From IMG/VR virus record IMGVR_UViG_3300020185_001882, positions 1 to 28,027 of that record: DNA of 28,027 bases; one strand, written 5' to 3'. Each line of letters begins with the position of its first letter. Position 1 is the first letter of the stretch. A program made the position numbers and the translations under genes. The notes under the pieces were generated by a model. That model saw nothing but the letters and a program-made list of their open reading frames with translations. It searched no databases and had not been told where the DNA came from. The stretch comes from a virus. Shown piece after piece: positions 1-6,993 of this stretch.

Positions 1-2
1 TC

Positions 3-755
3 GAAGAGAGCGAAATGTTCTGGGAGACTTATCAATCATTAATTGATTTCTTATCAGAGAAAACTAATGTAACAGTTTTACGTGATCCTAATGCTGAGGC
101 TGATGATTGTATAGCACGATTCGCCGCACTACATCCAGATGATGAGCATATCATTATCTCAACTGACACTGACTATCTACAATTGTTATCAGAGTCTGTT
201 CATATGTATAACGGTGTTACTAGACAATTAATTACTATCGATGGCTATTTTGATGATAAAGGTCGTCCAGTCATTGACAAGAAGACTAAAGAACATAAGA
301 CACTAGAAGACCCTCAGTATCTATTGTTTGAGAAATGTATGCGTGGCGACACTAGTGACAATGTGTTTAGTGCATATCCAGGTGTACGTAAGAAGGGCAC
401 TAAGAACAAGACAGGTCTATTAGAAGCATTTGCTGATAAAGACAAAGGTGGATTCAACTGGAACAACATCATGTTACAACGTTGGACTGATCACAATGAT
501 GTCGAGCATAGGGTACGTGATGATTATGAACGCAATCGTACACTGATCGATCTTACAGCACAGCCTAGATTATTCAGAGATAATACTGACATTGTTGTAA
601 AGAAAGGCGTCAATGATAAGAAGGAAGTAGCACAAGTTGGTGTGCATTTTATGAGGTTCTGTGGGAAATATGAACTTAACAGAATCAGTGATCAAGCAGA
701 TAGTTATGCTAAATGGTTGAACAAATCATACCAAGGAGCATTAATAAATGAATAA
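3..755 (+). CDS. 5'-3' exonuclease / flap endonuclease (T4 RNase H-like), 5' end outside window
   Basis: The reading frame is open back to the window edge, so the true start lies upstream and the Met at base 15 is probably internal. The visible part has a PIN-type nuclease core with clustered acids: E-A-D-D-C-I, then S-T-D-T-D-Y-L-Q-L-L. It is followed by a helix-three-turn-helix-like stretch around G-D-T-S-D-N-V and P-G-V-R-K-K-G-T-K. Proteins of this family remove RNA primers and 5' flaps during lagging-strand synthesis; T4 RNase H is the phage example. A DNA ligase encoded at 4243 would seal the nicks this enzyme leaves. Family assignment is firm; equivalence to T4 rnh is inferred. Confidence 0.88.
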   Translation, partial: EESEMFWETYQSLIDFLSEKTNVTVLRDPNAEADDCIARFAALHPDDEHIIISTDTDYLQLLSESVHMYNGVTRQLITIDGYFDDKGRPVIDKKTKEHKTLEDPQYLLFEKCMRGDTSDNVFSAYPGVRKKGTKNKTGLLEAFADKDKGGFNWNNIMLQRWTDHNDVEHRVRDDYERNRTLIDLTAQPRLFRDNTDIVVKKGVNDKKEVAQVGVHFMRFCGKYELNRISDQADSYAKWLNKSYQGALINE

Positions 756-774
756 TAACTCAAAAGGAGACAAA

Positions 775-1239
775 ATGATATTAGATGTAGAATTAACAGC
801 AAAGCCAATCACAGACGGTGAATTTTGGATATTGACTGACGGTAAAAACAAAGTAGGAAATGTATCTGCAAACATCGAAGGATATGGTGTTAATTTAGCT
901 GGACAAAGTTTTCAATTCAGTACTACTGATGAGATCATAAAAAATACTAAAATTAAATTTGTCACACCTGAAGTATCTAAAACAACTTTAGAAGTTCCTT
1001 ACCCTGAATACCCTTGTCCAAACAAAACGTTTAATTCAGTATTTGACGTAGCACGAGGATTACATGTCTTTACAAAGACTGAAAAGTCTAAATGTTTTCA
1101 TGCCGCAGGGTATTTTGTCGTTGAACATAACAACACAACAGAAGTAATTTTCTGTCCAAAGTATATTTTCATTCAACGTTATCCTTATTCAGGACCTTAT
1201 AAAACAAAAATTGAAGCACAAAGTCAGATAAATATATAG
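775..1239 (+). CDS. Hypothetical phage protein, 154 aa
   Basis: I do not recognise this protein. I chose the ATG at 775 because AAGGAG lies at 764-769, five bases upstream. The in-frame ATG at 748 has AAGGAG at 733-738 and is also possible, but the residues it would add (N-S-K-G-D-K) are simply the translated ribosome binding site. The protein is mixed alpha/beta with no signal peptide or membrane segment. It has three cysteines in the second half and a P-Y-P-E-Y-P-C-P stretch near the middle. It follows the exonuclease closely, so the two are probably co-transcribed. Confidence 0.7.
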   Translation: MILDVELTAKPITDGEFWILTDGKNKVGNVSANIEGYGVNLAGQSFQFSTTDEIIKNTKIKFVTPEVSKTTLEVPYPEYPCPNKTFNSVFDVARGLHVFTKTEKSKCFHAAGYFVVEHNNTTEVIFCPKYIFIQRYPYSGPYKTKIEAQSQINI

Positions 1240-1241
1240 AC

Positions 1242-1451
1242 ATGTTACATATTAAATCGTTTTTTAATAAAATGACTGTAATGGAAAGTAAACAATCTAA
1301 TACTTTGGTAATGACCAAAGATGATGCACGAGGTTTGCGAGACGATATTAGTGTACTGTTGGCAGACTTACATGAGTTAAGCAAAGAAGAAATTGAGAAT
1401 AGAAATGAAGAAACGATTGATATACAGGTTAAAGGCGGATCTTTCAAATGA
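1242..1451 (+). CDS. Small hypothetical protein, 69 aa
   Basis: This small, mostly helical, charged protein is not recognised. The ATG at 1242 has no Shine-Dalgarno sequence, and a late-promoter-like ATAAATA ends at 1234, so transcription could begin about two bases before the start codon. Internal Met codons at 1272 and 1281 are alternative starts. The 3' end overlaps the next gene by four bases (ATGA), typical of translational coupling. Confidence 0.55.
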   Translation: MLHIKSFFNKMTVMESKQSNTLVMTKDDARGLRDDISVLLADLHELSKEEIENRNEETIDIQVKGGSFK

Positions 1452-1753
1452 GTAGAAACCAGCCATCTGTATTATTAGAGTATGTAGATAAAGAAACATA
1501 CAAATGTGATCAAATTATCGAAGCATCAGGCATTTGGGCTGTTTACTATGATGAGCAACCTATCAACTTAAAATCTTCTCATTATTTAACTAACGATGCC
1601 GCACCCAAATACAAAAAGACAAGTTTCTCTAATCCAGGTCACGCAAGAAACTTATGCAGAAAGTTAAATGCCCAATTCAAAACAGATAAGTTTACAGTTG
1701 TCTTTATGAACTCAGGGCGAAAAGTGTACCCTGATGATATTTCCGAAGACTAA
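1448..1753 (+). CDS. Hypothetical phage protein, 101 aa
   Basis: Not recognised. The protein is basic in its second half (K-Y-K-K-T near the middle, then R-N-L-C-R-K) and has no membrane segment. It overlaps the preceding gene by four bases and the next by twenty. It therefore sits in a tight run with its neighbours, and its translation is probably coupled to them. Confidence 0.65.
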   Translation: MSRNQPSVLLEYVDKETYKCDQIIEASGIWAVYYDEQPINLKSSHYLTNDAAPKYKKTSFSNPGHARNLCRKLNAQFKTDKFTVVFMNSGRKVYPDDISED

Positions 1754-2147
1754 AAAAGAAATCACAGAAGCAATACTCAACGCAATACCACGTGGACAAT
1801 ACCACACAATGCCAATTGACAATGTTATGTTTGAATGGTGGCTGACAGGCAGAGGTGGTCAAGGACTAAGACTTAACTTATCAGGACTTGATGCATTTGA
1901 AATGGCTAACCTTGAATACTATGATTTTCCTTTGGGACTTAATCCTAAGTCAATGCACAAACGTAGAATCATTGCACCAGAAGCATTTGTACAAGAAATC
2001 ATCAAAAAGATTAAATGTCCATATTACCTTGGCGTCCACCAAAAAAAGGGAGAAAAGGGAGAACCTTTTATCAGAATCTATGATCATAAAACAGCCATGA
2101 TGTTGACCTTACATGGTACTTTGAGAGACTTTTTAGACTCTGTATGA
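1734..2147 (+). CDS. Hypothetical phage protein, 137 aa
   Basis: Not recognised. It has a G-R-G-G-Q-G-L-R-L-N-L segment near residue 40 and a basic Lys-rich patch (H-Q-K-K-G-E-K-G-E) near residue 103. The ATG at 1734 lies inside the end of the previous gene and lacks a strong ribosome binding site, so translation probably depends on coupling. It is the last gene before a noncoding stretch with a late promoter at 2218. Confidence 0.65.
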   Translation: MIFPKTKKEITEAILNAIPRGQYHTMPIDNVMFEWWLTGRGGQGLRLNLSGLDAFEMANLEYYDFPLGLNPKSMHKRRIIAPEAFVQEIIKKIKCPYYLGVHQKKGEKGEPFIRIYDHKTAMMLTLHGTLRDFLDSV

Positions 2148-2217
2148 CCAGTGTGCATATGGGTTATGCATCTGAGTTATGACTTGATAATTAAATATAA
2201 GTTTTCGTAATACAGGG

Positions 2218-2224
2218 ATAAATA
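2218..2224 (+). promoter_or_regulatory. Late promoter (ATAAATA) before small gene 2279
   Basis: ATAAATA, preceded by G, matches the T4-like late promoter core. By the T4 rule (last A near -6) transcription would start at about 2230, the first base of a perfect hairpin. Confidence 0.6.
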
Positions 2225-2229
2225 GAATT

Positions 2230-2246
2230 TGTAGGAGGGTCCTACA
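2230..2246 (+). other. Perfect 7-bp hairpin at predicted 5' end of a late transcript
   Basis: TGTAGGA (2230-2236) and TCCTACA (2240-2246) are exact inverted repeats around a GGG loop. The left arm begins at the start site predicted from the late promoter at 2218, so the RNA would begin with a stem-loop. Protection of the 5' end is one possible role; this is inference. Confidence 0.6.
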
Positions 2247-2278
2247 CAACACAATCTACACACACTGGAGTATTAAAA

Positions 2279-2419
2279 TTGAAAATTATTCGTAAGATGG
2301 GAGAAAGACTATTCGGATGTGATGGTCGTGGAGAATTATGTGAGACTATAGGTTTCGCATTGATTGGTTCTTCATGCTGTTACATTATGGTTTACTCAAT
2401 TGCACAAATAACACCGTAA
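2279..2419 (+). CDS. Small membrane protein with TTG start, 46 aa
   Basis: This short open frame starts at TTG with GGAG at 2267-2270, eight bases upstream. The product has a charged N-terminal part (K-I-I-R-K-M-G-E-R-L-F-G-C) and then one hydrophobic segment of about 20 residues (I-G-F-A-L-I-G through Y-I-M-V-Y-S-I-A). That pattern suggests a single-pass inner-membrane peptide. It contains four cysteines, two of them adjacent before the end of the hydrophobic segment. It appears to be monocistronic, under the late promoter at 2218. No family is recognised. The gene call rests on the binding site, the promoter and the hydrophobic pattern. Confidence 0.6.
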   Translation: MKIIRKMGERLFGCDGRGELCETIGFALIGSSCCYIMVYSIAQITP

Positions 2420-2493
2420 CGCATTTCCTCAATTCGTCACAAAAAACATAAAAAAACATTATGCCCGAGACGCAAGTTTTGGGCATATTGCCC

Positions 2494-2522
2494 TTGACAC
2501 TGGTACTATTTTTTAGTATACT
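2494..2522 (+). promoter_or_regulatory. Sigma70-like promoter, apparently leaderless
   Basis: TTGACA (2494-2499), a 17-base spacer and TATACT (2517-2522). The spacer carries GGTAC at 2502-2506. A start seven bases after the -10 box would be 2529, the A of the ATG of the next gene. Confidence 0.8.
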
Positions 2523-2528
2523 ACAATT

Positions 2529-2867
2529 ATGAAATCATCATTGTTTGAAGGCAGATATGCGGGTAACCTAGAATTCATCGGCAAATTGCTGTTGGAAGGA
2601 GGGTATACCAAATTCACTGACTGGCTTATCGAACAGGATGAGGCACGTCAAATTGATGTAGTCTATATGATGTCATTGTTTGCTAAAGAGACTAATCTGT
2701 TGGTCACAGAACAAGCCAAAGAAAATGATTCTCCCTCACCCAAAACACTAAAAGTCAGAAGTCCTGGGCTACGAGGGGTAGATGAAGCCGCTAAAGAGAT
2801 CAGAAATAAGCCCAAATTGACTGTCGTAAGTAGCAATGTTGTCCCAATTAAACCCAAAAAAAAGTGA
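2529..2867 (+). CDS. Hypothetical phage protein, 112 aa, predicted leaderless mRNA
   Basis: Not recognised. The first two thirds look helical (around L-L-L-E-G-G-Y-T-K-F-T-D-W-L-I-E-Q-D). The C-terminal third is low-complexity and basic and ends P-I-K-P-K-K-K, which could bind nucleic acid. No Shine-Dalgarno sequence precedes the ATG, and the promoter at 2494 is placed so that the mRNA would begin at the start codon. It is probably expressed early because the promoter is host-type. Confidence 0.72.
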   Translation: MKSSLFEGRYAGNLEFIGKLLLEGGYTKFTDWLIEQDEARQIDVVYMMSLFAKETNLLVTEQAKENDSPSPKTLKVRSPGLRGVDEAAKEIRNKPKLTVVSSNVVPIKPKKK

Positions 2868-2895
2868 AAAAAGTGAAAATAATGGGTAAAAAGGC

Positions 2896-2924
2896 TTGAC
2901 ATTGGGTACAATTTTGCGTATAAT
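2896..2924 (+). promoter_or_regulatory. Sigma70-like promoter
   Basis: TTGACA (2896-2901), 17-base spacer and a perfect TATAAT (2919-2924). GGTAC occurs in the spacer, as in three other promoters here. It drives the gene at 2957 and probably those that follow. Confidence 0.85.
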
Positions 2925-2956
2925 ATATGTATATTATGAACAAACAAGGAAACAAT

Positions 2957-3367
2957 ATGTACTTAATCATTGACAACACTAATCAAGCAATCCACAGAGA
3001 GCCTAACAAAAGAAGTTATGCTTCTACTCAGTACAAGACTGTAGGTGCCGCTAAAGCAGGCATCACTAGAACTGTTAAGTACTACCAAAAAGCATATGAT
3101 CAAGTTGCTGAATGTGTTGCTAATGGTCTACCTGAGTATCATGCTCCGATGCACAATGCATACCGTGATGCTACTGAGTCACATTTTAATCTTACTCATA
3201 AGCAGTTTGCATCGTCTTATACGATTGTTGCTGTTGAAGATTATGTTGAACCAATGATTACTAAGACTGGCATCTGCCCAGGTACTGGTAAAAAAATCAC
3301 TGTAACTGAGGGAATCAATACTCCTCACTACATGTCAACTCTTTCAGAATCATACTGGAGTGCATAA
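2957..3367 (+). CDS. Hypothetical phage protein, 136 aa
   Basis: Not recognised. I chose the ATG at 2957 because AAGGA lies at 2946-2950 with a six-base gap. Earlier in-frame ATGs at 2927 and 2936 lie at or before the likely transcription start. The protein begins M-Y-L-I-I-D-N and is soluble, with many His and Tyr residues in the centre. It has no visible catalytic motif. It is the first gene after a strong sigma70-like promoter and is followed closely by the gene at 3380, so it is likely early. Confidence 0.72.
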   Translation: MYLIIDNTNQAIHREPNKRSYASTQYKTVGAAKAGITRTVKYYQKAYDQVAECVANGLPEYHAPMHNAYRDATESHFNLTHKQFASSYTIVAVEDYVEPMITKTGICPGTGKKITVTEGINTPHYMSTLSESYWSA

Positions 3368-3379
3368 GGAATGACAATT

Positions 3380-4045
3380 ATGTCTAAGAAAAAAATGTCA
3401 AACAACCGCCTAAACTATTCAGCAAATGATGTTTGGGCAGTTGCATGTAAGGCACAACGTCTTAATAAAGAATACATTAAGTTTGTACCTGAAGAGTCTA
3501 AAAAAGAGACTAACAGGGAAATCATGTACCGTCTGTTAGACGAATCTCCAATGCACTTGACTGTTGCAGACAAGAATGCAGGCGTTAAGGTACGTCAGCA
3601 TTTTCAGGCTCTGACATTCAAATTGTTGACTGGCGCACATGTTAGTGACTTTGAAAAGACTGCAATGGAAATCGCAGACAAAGAAACCATTGATAGTAAA
3701 CTAGATGTTGCTATCATTGCTAGTCTTCCTCAATCATTTGAAAGGGCCAACGTTCGTAAGGACCAAGATAAAGAAATCGCTAAGGTAACTACAGACAAGA
3801 CTATTGGCAAGATCAAAGATCGTGTTAGTCTTAATGTTACTGTATTAAGAACTTTCCTATCTCACAAATGGAACTGCTACTTCATAACAGCAGTAACTGA
3901 CAATGATGAGGTTGTATTCTTTGGATCATCAAAGATCGTAACCAAAGTTGGTGAAGTCATGTCTATCAAAGGAACAGTAAAAAGTTACCGAAAGGACGAT
4001 AATGGTATGGTCACTCAACTTAATCGAGTGCTAAAGGAGGCATAA
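3380..4045 (+). CDS. Hypothetical protein, possible C-terminal OB-like domain, 221 aa
   Basis: The ATG at 3380 has AAGGA at 3366-3370, nine bases away; the in-frame ATG at 3371 touches that site and cannot use it. The N-terminal two thirds are helical and charged. The last 70 residues look all-beta, with runs such as W-N-C-Y-F-I-T-A-V and G-E-V-M-S-I-K-G-T-V-K-S-Y. That pattern resembles small OB-fold modules, suggesting nucleic-acid binding. Its position in an early-type operon just before the ligase fits a DNA-metabolism role. The fold and function are inference. Confidence 0.7.
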   Translation: MSKKKMSNNRLNYSANDVWAVACKAQRLNKEYIKFVPEESKKETNREIMYRLLDESPMHLTVADKNAGVKVRQHFQALTFKLLTGAHVSDFEKTAMEIADKETIDSKLDVAIIASLPQSFERANVRKDQDKEIAKVTTDKTIGKIKDRVSLNVTVLRTFLSHKWNCYFITAVTDNDEVVFFGSSKIVTKVGEVMSIKGTVKSYRKDDNGMVTQLNRVLKEA

Positions 4046-4194
4046 TGAAAAATTATTTAATTGGATTTGTGATAGGGTACTTATTGTGTGCCTATTCGTT
4101 TGGTGGATCAGAAGGAATGGCAATTGTTATTGAAGAAGCATTTACTCAAATAAGCATGTGGATTTCTGAATTTAAACAGTCAATTGACGGTTGA
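4045..4194 (+). CDS. Small membrane protein, 49 aa
   Basis: The ATG overlaps the preceding stop codon by one base (TAATG), and AAAGGAGG lies just upstream, an almost ideal binding site. The product starts M-K-N-Y-L-I-G-F-V-I-G-Y-L-L, a hydrophobic segment of about 18 residues that could be a membrane anchor. A short acidic, possibly amphipathic tail follows. The last codons run into the -35 box of the ligase promoter at 4191. Function is unknown. Confidence 0.68.
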   Translation: MKNYLIGFVIGYLLCAYSFGGSEGMAIVIEEAFTQISMWISEFKQSIDG

Positions 4195-4219
4195 CATTGA
4201 ATACGTTTGGCTGTATAAT
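4191..4219 (+). promoter_or_regulatory. Sigma70-like promoter of the DNA ligase gene
   Basis: TTGACA (4191-4196), 17-base spacer, perfect TATAAT (4214-4219). AGGAG at 4232-4236 then precedes the ligase ATG at 4243. Confidence 0.87.
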
Positions 4220-4242
4220 AATAGTATATTTAGGAGAAACAT

Positions 4243-5601
4243 ATGAGTGCAAGTTGGATACATAAAATTAACGAATCAAATTCAAAACTTCATAAGCAAG
4301 ATGTTTTGACCCAAGCATTAGAAGCCGCTACTTTAGGCAGTGAGAATGCAGATACGTTCCTTAAACTTGCTGGCATGTGTTACAATCCATATGTTACATT
4401 TGGCATCAAAAAGATTCCAGACAATCAGGAATCAGATAGGGACTATGCCAACCCTTACCCAGAGTTTATCGAATTACTAGAACAACTTAAAGAACGTAAG
4501 TTGACTGGTAATGATGCTATTGATGCAGTAGCAAAAATGTCACTACAATTTTCTAGTGATGAATGGAACAACTTTTGTGCTCCAGTCATTCGCAGAGATT
4601 TACGTGCTGGATTTTCTATATCCACAATCAACAAAGTTTGTAAGAAGACTGACTACGAAGTACCAGTCTTTAAATGCCAACTTGCTACAAATGGCGATGG
4701 CAGACCTGAAATGTCAGGCACCAAAAGACTTGAGCCTAAATTAGATGGTGTAAGAGTTCTAATGGTAGTATCGTTTGAGCCTGGCATGTATGATCATCCT
4801 GAACCTGTCGCAACTTGCTACAGTCGTAATGGCAAAGTCTTTGAGAACTTCACACACATTGAAGATCAAGTAACCACTAATGTAAGAAAAATAATTACAT
4901 TGTTAGGCAACGAGATTGGTAATTGTGCAAAGGGTTTTGTATTCGATGGAGAAGTTGTTGGAGCATCATTCAATGAGTTAATGAAACAAGCACGTAGAAA
5001 AACTGATGCTAAGGCTGATGATACAGTGTTTCATGTATTCGATGTCATGCCACTAGCAGACTTTCAACGTGGACATTGCAATGCACAGTTTAGAAAACGT
5101 ATTACTGCAATGAACAACTTAAGACCTTTATTAGAAGGCCTCAGTTCCGTAGAAACTATGTCACATATTATTGTTGACTTAGATACTGATGAAGGCAAAC
5201 AAGAAATCAAAACATACTCTAACGATATGGTCAATGCAGGATTCGAGGGCATTATGATCAAAGATTTAGAGGCACCTTACGAGTGTAAACGTAATCTCTT
5301 CTGGATGAAATGGAAGCCTACTATCACTGTAGACTTAGAAGTCATTGCTATCGAAGATGGCACTGGACGTAATGAAGGTAGATTGGGTGCATTAGTTTGT
5401 CAAGGGACAGACGATGGCAAACTAATCAAAGTTAATGTTGGCTCTGGATTTTCAGATGAGCAACGTGACGAGTTTTACTCAGCATCTGACGATGTAATAG
5501 GCGAGACTGTTGAAGTATTATGTGATGCAGTATCTCAAAACCAAGATGGAACATATAGTCTACGATTCCCAAGATTCGTAAGATTTAGGGACGACAAATA
5601 A
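4243..5601 (+). CDS. ATP-dependent DNA ligase
   Basis: The enzyme seals nicks in duplex DNA through a lysyl-AMP intermediate. The adenylation motif E-P-K-L-D-G-V-R is plain, with the nucleophile at Lys166. Downstream are a stretch resembling motif III (F-V-F-D-G-E-V-V-G), motif IV (E-G-I-M-I-K) and motif V (W-M-K-W-K-P). An OB-like C-terminal domain starts near residue 365. The length of 452 residues fits T4-like phage ligases such as gp30. It has its own host-type promoter and a good binding site. Its stop codon overlaps the next start by one base. It pairs functionally with the exonuclease at the window start. Confidence 0.96.
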   Translation: MSASWIHKINESNSKLHKQDVLTQALEAATLGSENADTFLKLAGMCYNPYVTFGIKKIPDNQESDRDYANPYPEFIELLEQLKERKLTGNDAIDAVAKMSLQFSSDEWNNFCAPVIRRDLRAGFSISTINKVCKKTDYEVPVFKCQLATNGDGRPEMSGTKRLEPKLDGVRVLMVVSFEPGMYDHPEPVATCYSRNGKVFENFTHIEDQVTTNVRKIITLLGNEIGNCAKGFVFDGEVVGASFNELMKQARRKTDAKADDTVFHVFDVMPLADFQRGHCNAQFRKRITAMNNLRPLLEGLSSVETMSHIIVDLDTDEGKQEIKTYSNDMVNAGFEGIMIKDLEAPYECKRNLFWMKWKPTITVDLEVIAIEDGTGRNEGRLGALVCQGTDDGKLIKVNVGSGFSDEQRDEFYSASDDVIGETVEVLCDAVSQNQDGTYSLRFPRFVRFRDDK

Positions 5602-6113
5602 TGAATATAGAAATAGGAAAAACTTATCAAGTAAGTAACAAGTACAAAAAACGTTATGTTGAGTATGAGTATCTTAAAAACTATGACACCGATGATATTG
5701 TGTGCATAGAAACAGGCTGGAGAAGTGGTAACTGGTTTGTTACTCCACAAGATGAACATGAAGTCGAAATGTTAGTCGAAGCAATGGCTGACGATTTTGA
5801 AGATGAGTTGGAGATGAATGATTTCTCTGAAGCAGAAATGATTGACTCATGGGACGGCTGTTGGGACGATTGGGACTGGTCACGTTTCAAGTCTAAAGAA
5901 GGCGAAGAACTAGAAGAATTTATAGAAGAAGTACAAGACGAAGGCGAGTGCTATCTTTTAGATAACGGCTTTGATTCTGATGAATGTATCAGTATCTTTC
6001 AAGGCCAAATAATAATAGAACCAAAGGTAGAACAAGTTTCTAACGATCTACCTGATCTATCAATCATCGAAGACGCAGTTGAGGAACTACGAAAAGATAT
6101 TGAAGGCGAATAA
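5601..6113 (+). CDS. Highly acidic hypothetical protein, 170 aa
   Basis: Not recognised. After a short basic N-terminal part (Y-K-K-R-Y) the protein is strongly acidic, with clusters of Asp, Glu and Trp (for example D-S-W-D-G-C-W-D-D-W-D-W). It has no membrane segment. Such surface charge is seen in DNA-mimic and inhibitor proteins of phages, but also in many unrelated small proteins, so that idea is only speculation. The ATG overlaps the ligase stop (TAATG). The gene two downstream is also acidic and Trp-rich, suggesting a related pair. Confidence 0.75.
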   Translation: MNIEIGKTYQVSNKYKKRYVEYEYLKNYDTDDIVCIETGWRSGNWFVTPQDEHEVEMLVEAMADDFEDELEMNDFSEAEMIDSWDGCWDDWDWSRFKSKEGEELEEFIEEVQDEGECYLLDNGFDSDECISIFQGQIIIEPKVEQVSNDLPDLSIIEDAVEELRKDIEGE

Positions 6114-6127
6114 TAAAGGAGAATAAT

Positions 6128-6286
6128 ATGCAAATAGAAGCAGAAACAAAAGAAATCATGTCCTTAGCGGACATGCTACCAGCACAGCCAGGTGATGGAG
6201 ACTACATTGATAGCGACAACGGACAATGTTGTTGTGGTGAATATCAATGCAAAGAAGAGTATGTTCATTGGACATCAGGATACTAA
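6128..6286 (+). CDS. Small Cys-rich protein, 52 aa
   Basis: A short gene with an excellent binding site: AAAGGAG at 6115-6121, ATG at 6128. The product has an acidic N-terminal half and then C34-C35-C36-x4-C41 followed by H47, which could hold a metal ion such as zinc. The next gene starts two bases after its stop. It has been easy to miss because a different frame stays open across it. Function is unknown. Confidence 0.7.
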   Translation: MQIEAETKEIMSLADMLPAQPGDGDYIDSDNGQCCCGEYQCKEEYVHWTSGY

Positions 6287-6287
6287 T

Positions 6288-6677
6288 ATGGCGAAAGTAA
6301 TATTAGCAACGATGTCTGAATGGCATCAAGTCCAAAGAAAATATCAATTAGAAATTGATGTAGCATATCTTAAAGATATTTTTCCAGATAAATCTGATAA
6401 AGAAGTCCAACAAATGTTTGATGATCTTGTATCAGGAGATTTACTTGTCGATGACCTAGAAGAAATGGGTTACGAGGAAAATGGTTATGATAAGTTTTAC
6501 GGAATCGATTGGGACTACATGGATGAAGACGACTGGTGGACTATGAGAAAGGGTGGCTTTGATGTTACCTATGACCAAGAGGTAATAGATAAGCCAGAAC
6601 CAATCTCAGATAATCCAGAGTTTGTTGCTAAAATCGAAGAAACAAAACAAGCCTTTAAGGATTACAACAATGAGTAA
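6288..6677 (+). CDS. Acidic hypothetical protein, 129 aa
   Basis: I chose the ATG at 6288 because AGGA at 6277-6280 precedes it and the upstream part of the frame is occupied by the 52-residue gene ending at 6286. The protein is acidic and rich in Tyr, Trp and Asp (D-W-D-Y-M-D-E-D-D-W-W). Its composition resembles the protein at 5601. A segment around D-I-F-P-D-K-S-D-K-E-V-Q-Q-M-F suggests a helical N-terminal region. Function is unknown. It overlaps the next gene by eight bases. Confidence 0.75.
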   Translation: MAKVILATMSEWHQVQRKYQLEIDVAYLKDIFPDKSDKEVQQMFDDLVSGDLLVDDLEEMGYEENGYDKFYGIDWDYMDEDDWWTMRKGGFDVTYDQEVIDKPEPISDNPEFVAKIEETKQAFKDYNNE

Positions 6678-6945
6678 ATGGTCAGAGCCTAATAACCTTC
6701 CACACATACCAGAAGGATTAGTAGGTTCCAAACATACCTTTCCAGATGGTGACTCTATACTGATCTTTGAGATCAAAATGAGAGACAGACTAATAGAAGG
6801 AGCAGGGGTAGAAGGAATAACTCCCTTTATTACATATGAGATTCAACAGGGACCTGGTATCCCTAGAAGGCATCAAATGTCGTATAATGACTTCCTTGGA
6901 ATGTATGGACATCTATTCCCTACTATGTCTGGCAAGCAAGAATAA
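6670..6945 (+). CDS. Hypothetical phage protein, 91 aa
   Basis: The ATG at 6670 follows AAGGA at 6657-6661 with a suitable gap. An upstream in-frame ATG at 6622 lies deep inside the previous gene and lacks a site. The product is a small soluble protein rich in Pro and Gly (P-H-I-P-E-G-L-V-G near the start, Q-Q-G-P-G-I-P-R-R near residue 63). No family is recognised. It ends the early-type operon that starts with the ligase. Confidence 0.7.
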   Translation: MSKWSEPNNLPHIPEGLVGSKHTFPDGDSILIFEIKMRDRLIEGAGVEGITPFITYEIQQGPGIPRRHQMSYNDFLGMYGHLFPTMSGKQE

Positions 6946-6947
6946 TG

Positions 6948-6954
6948 CTAAATA
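6948..6954 (+). promoter_or_regulatory. Late promoter (CTAAATA) before the 705-aa membrane protein
   Basis: CTAAATA predicts transcription from about 6960, giving a leader of about 34 bases to the ATG at 6994. Confidence 0.55.
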
Positions 6955-6993
6955 CTATAGTAAAATAGCGTAATTACACAGGAACCCAATTAT

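Noticed and set aside
2463-2486. ATGCCC...GGGCAT inverted repeat as a terminator
   Set aside because: No T-run follows on the plus strand, and the minus strand, where T-runs do follow, has no gene ending there.
6192-6287. N-terminal extension of the gene now started at 6288
   Set aside because: It overlaps a better-supported small gene at 6128 and has no binding site; 6288 has AGGA upstream.
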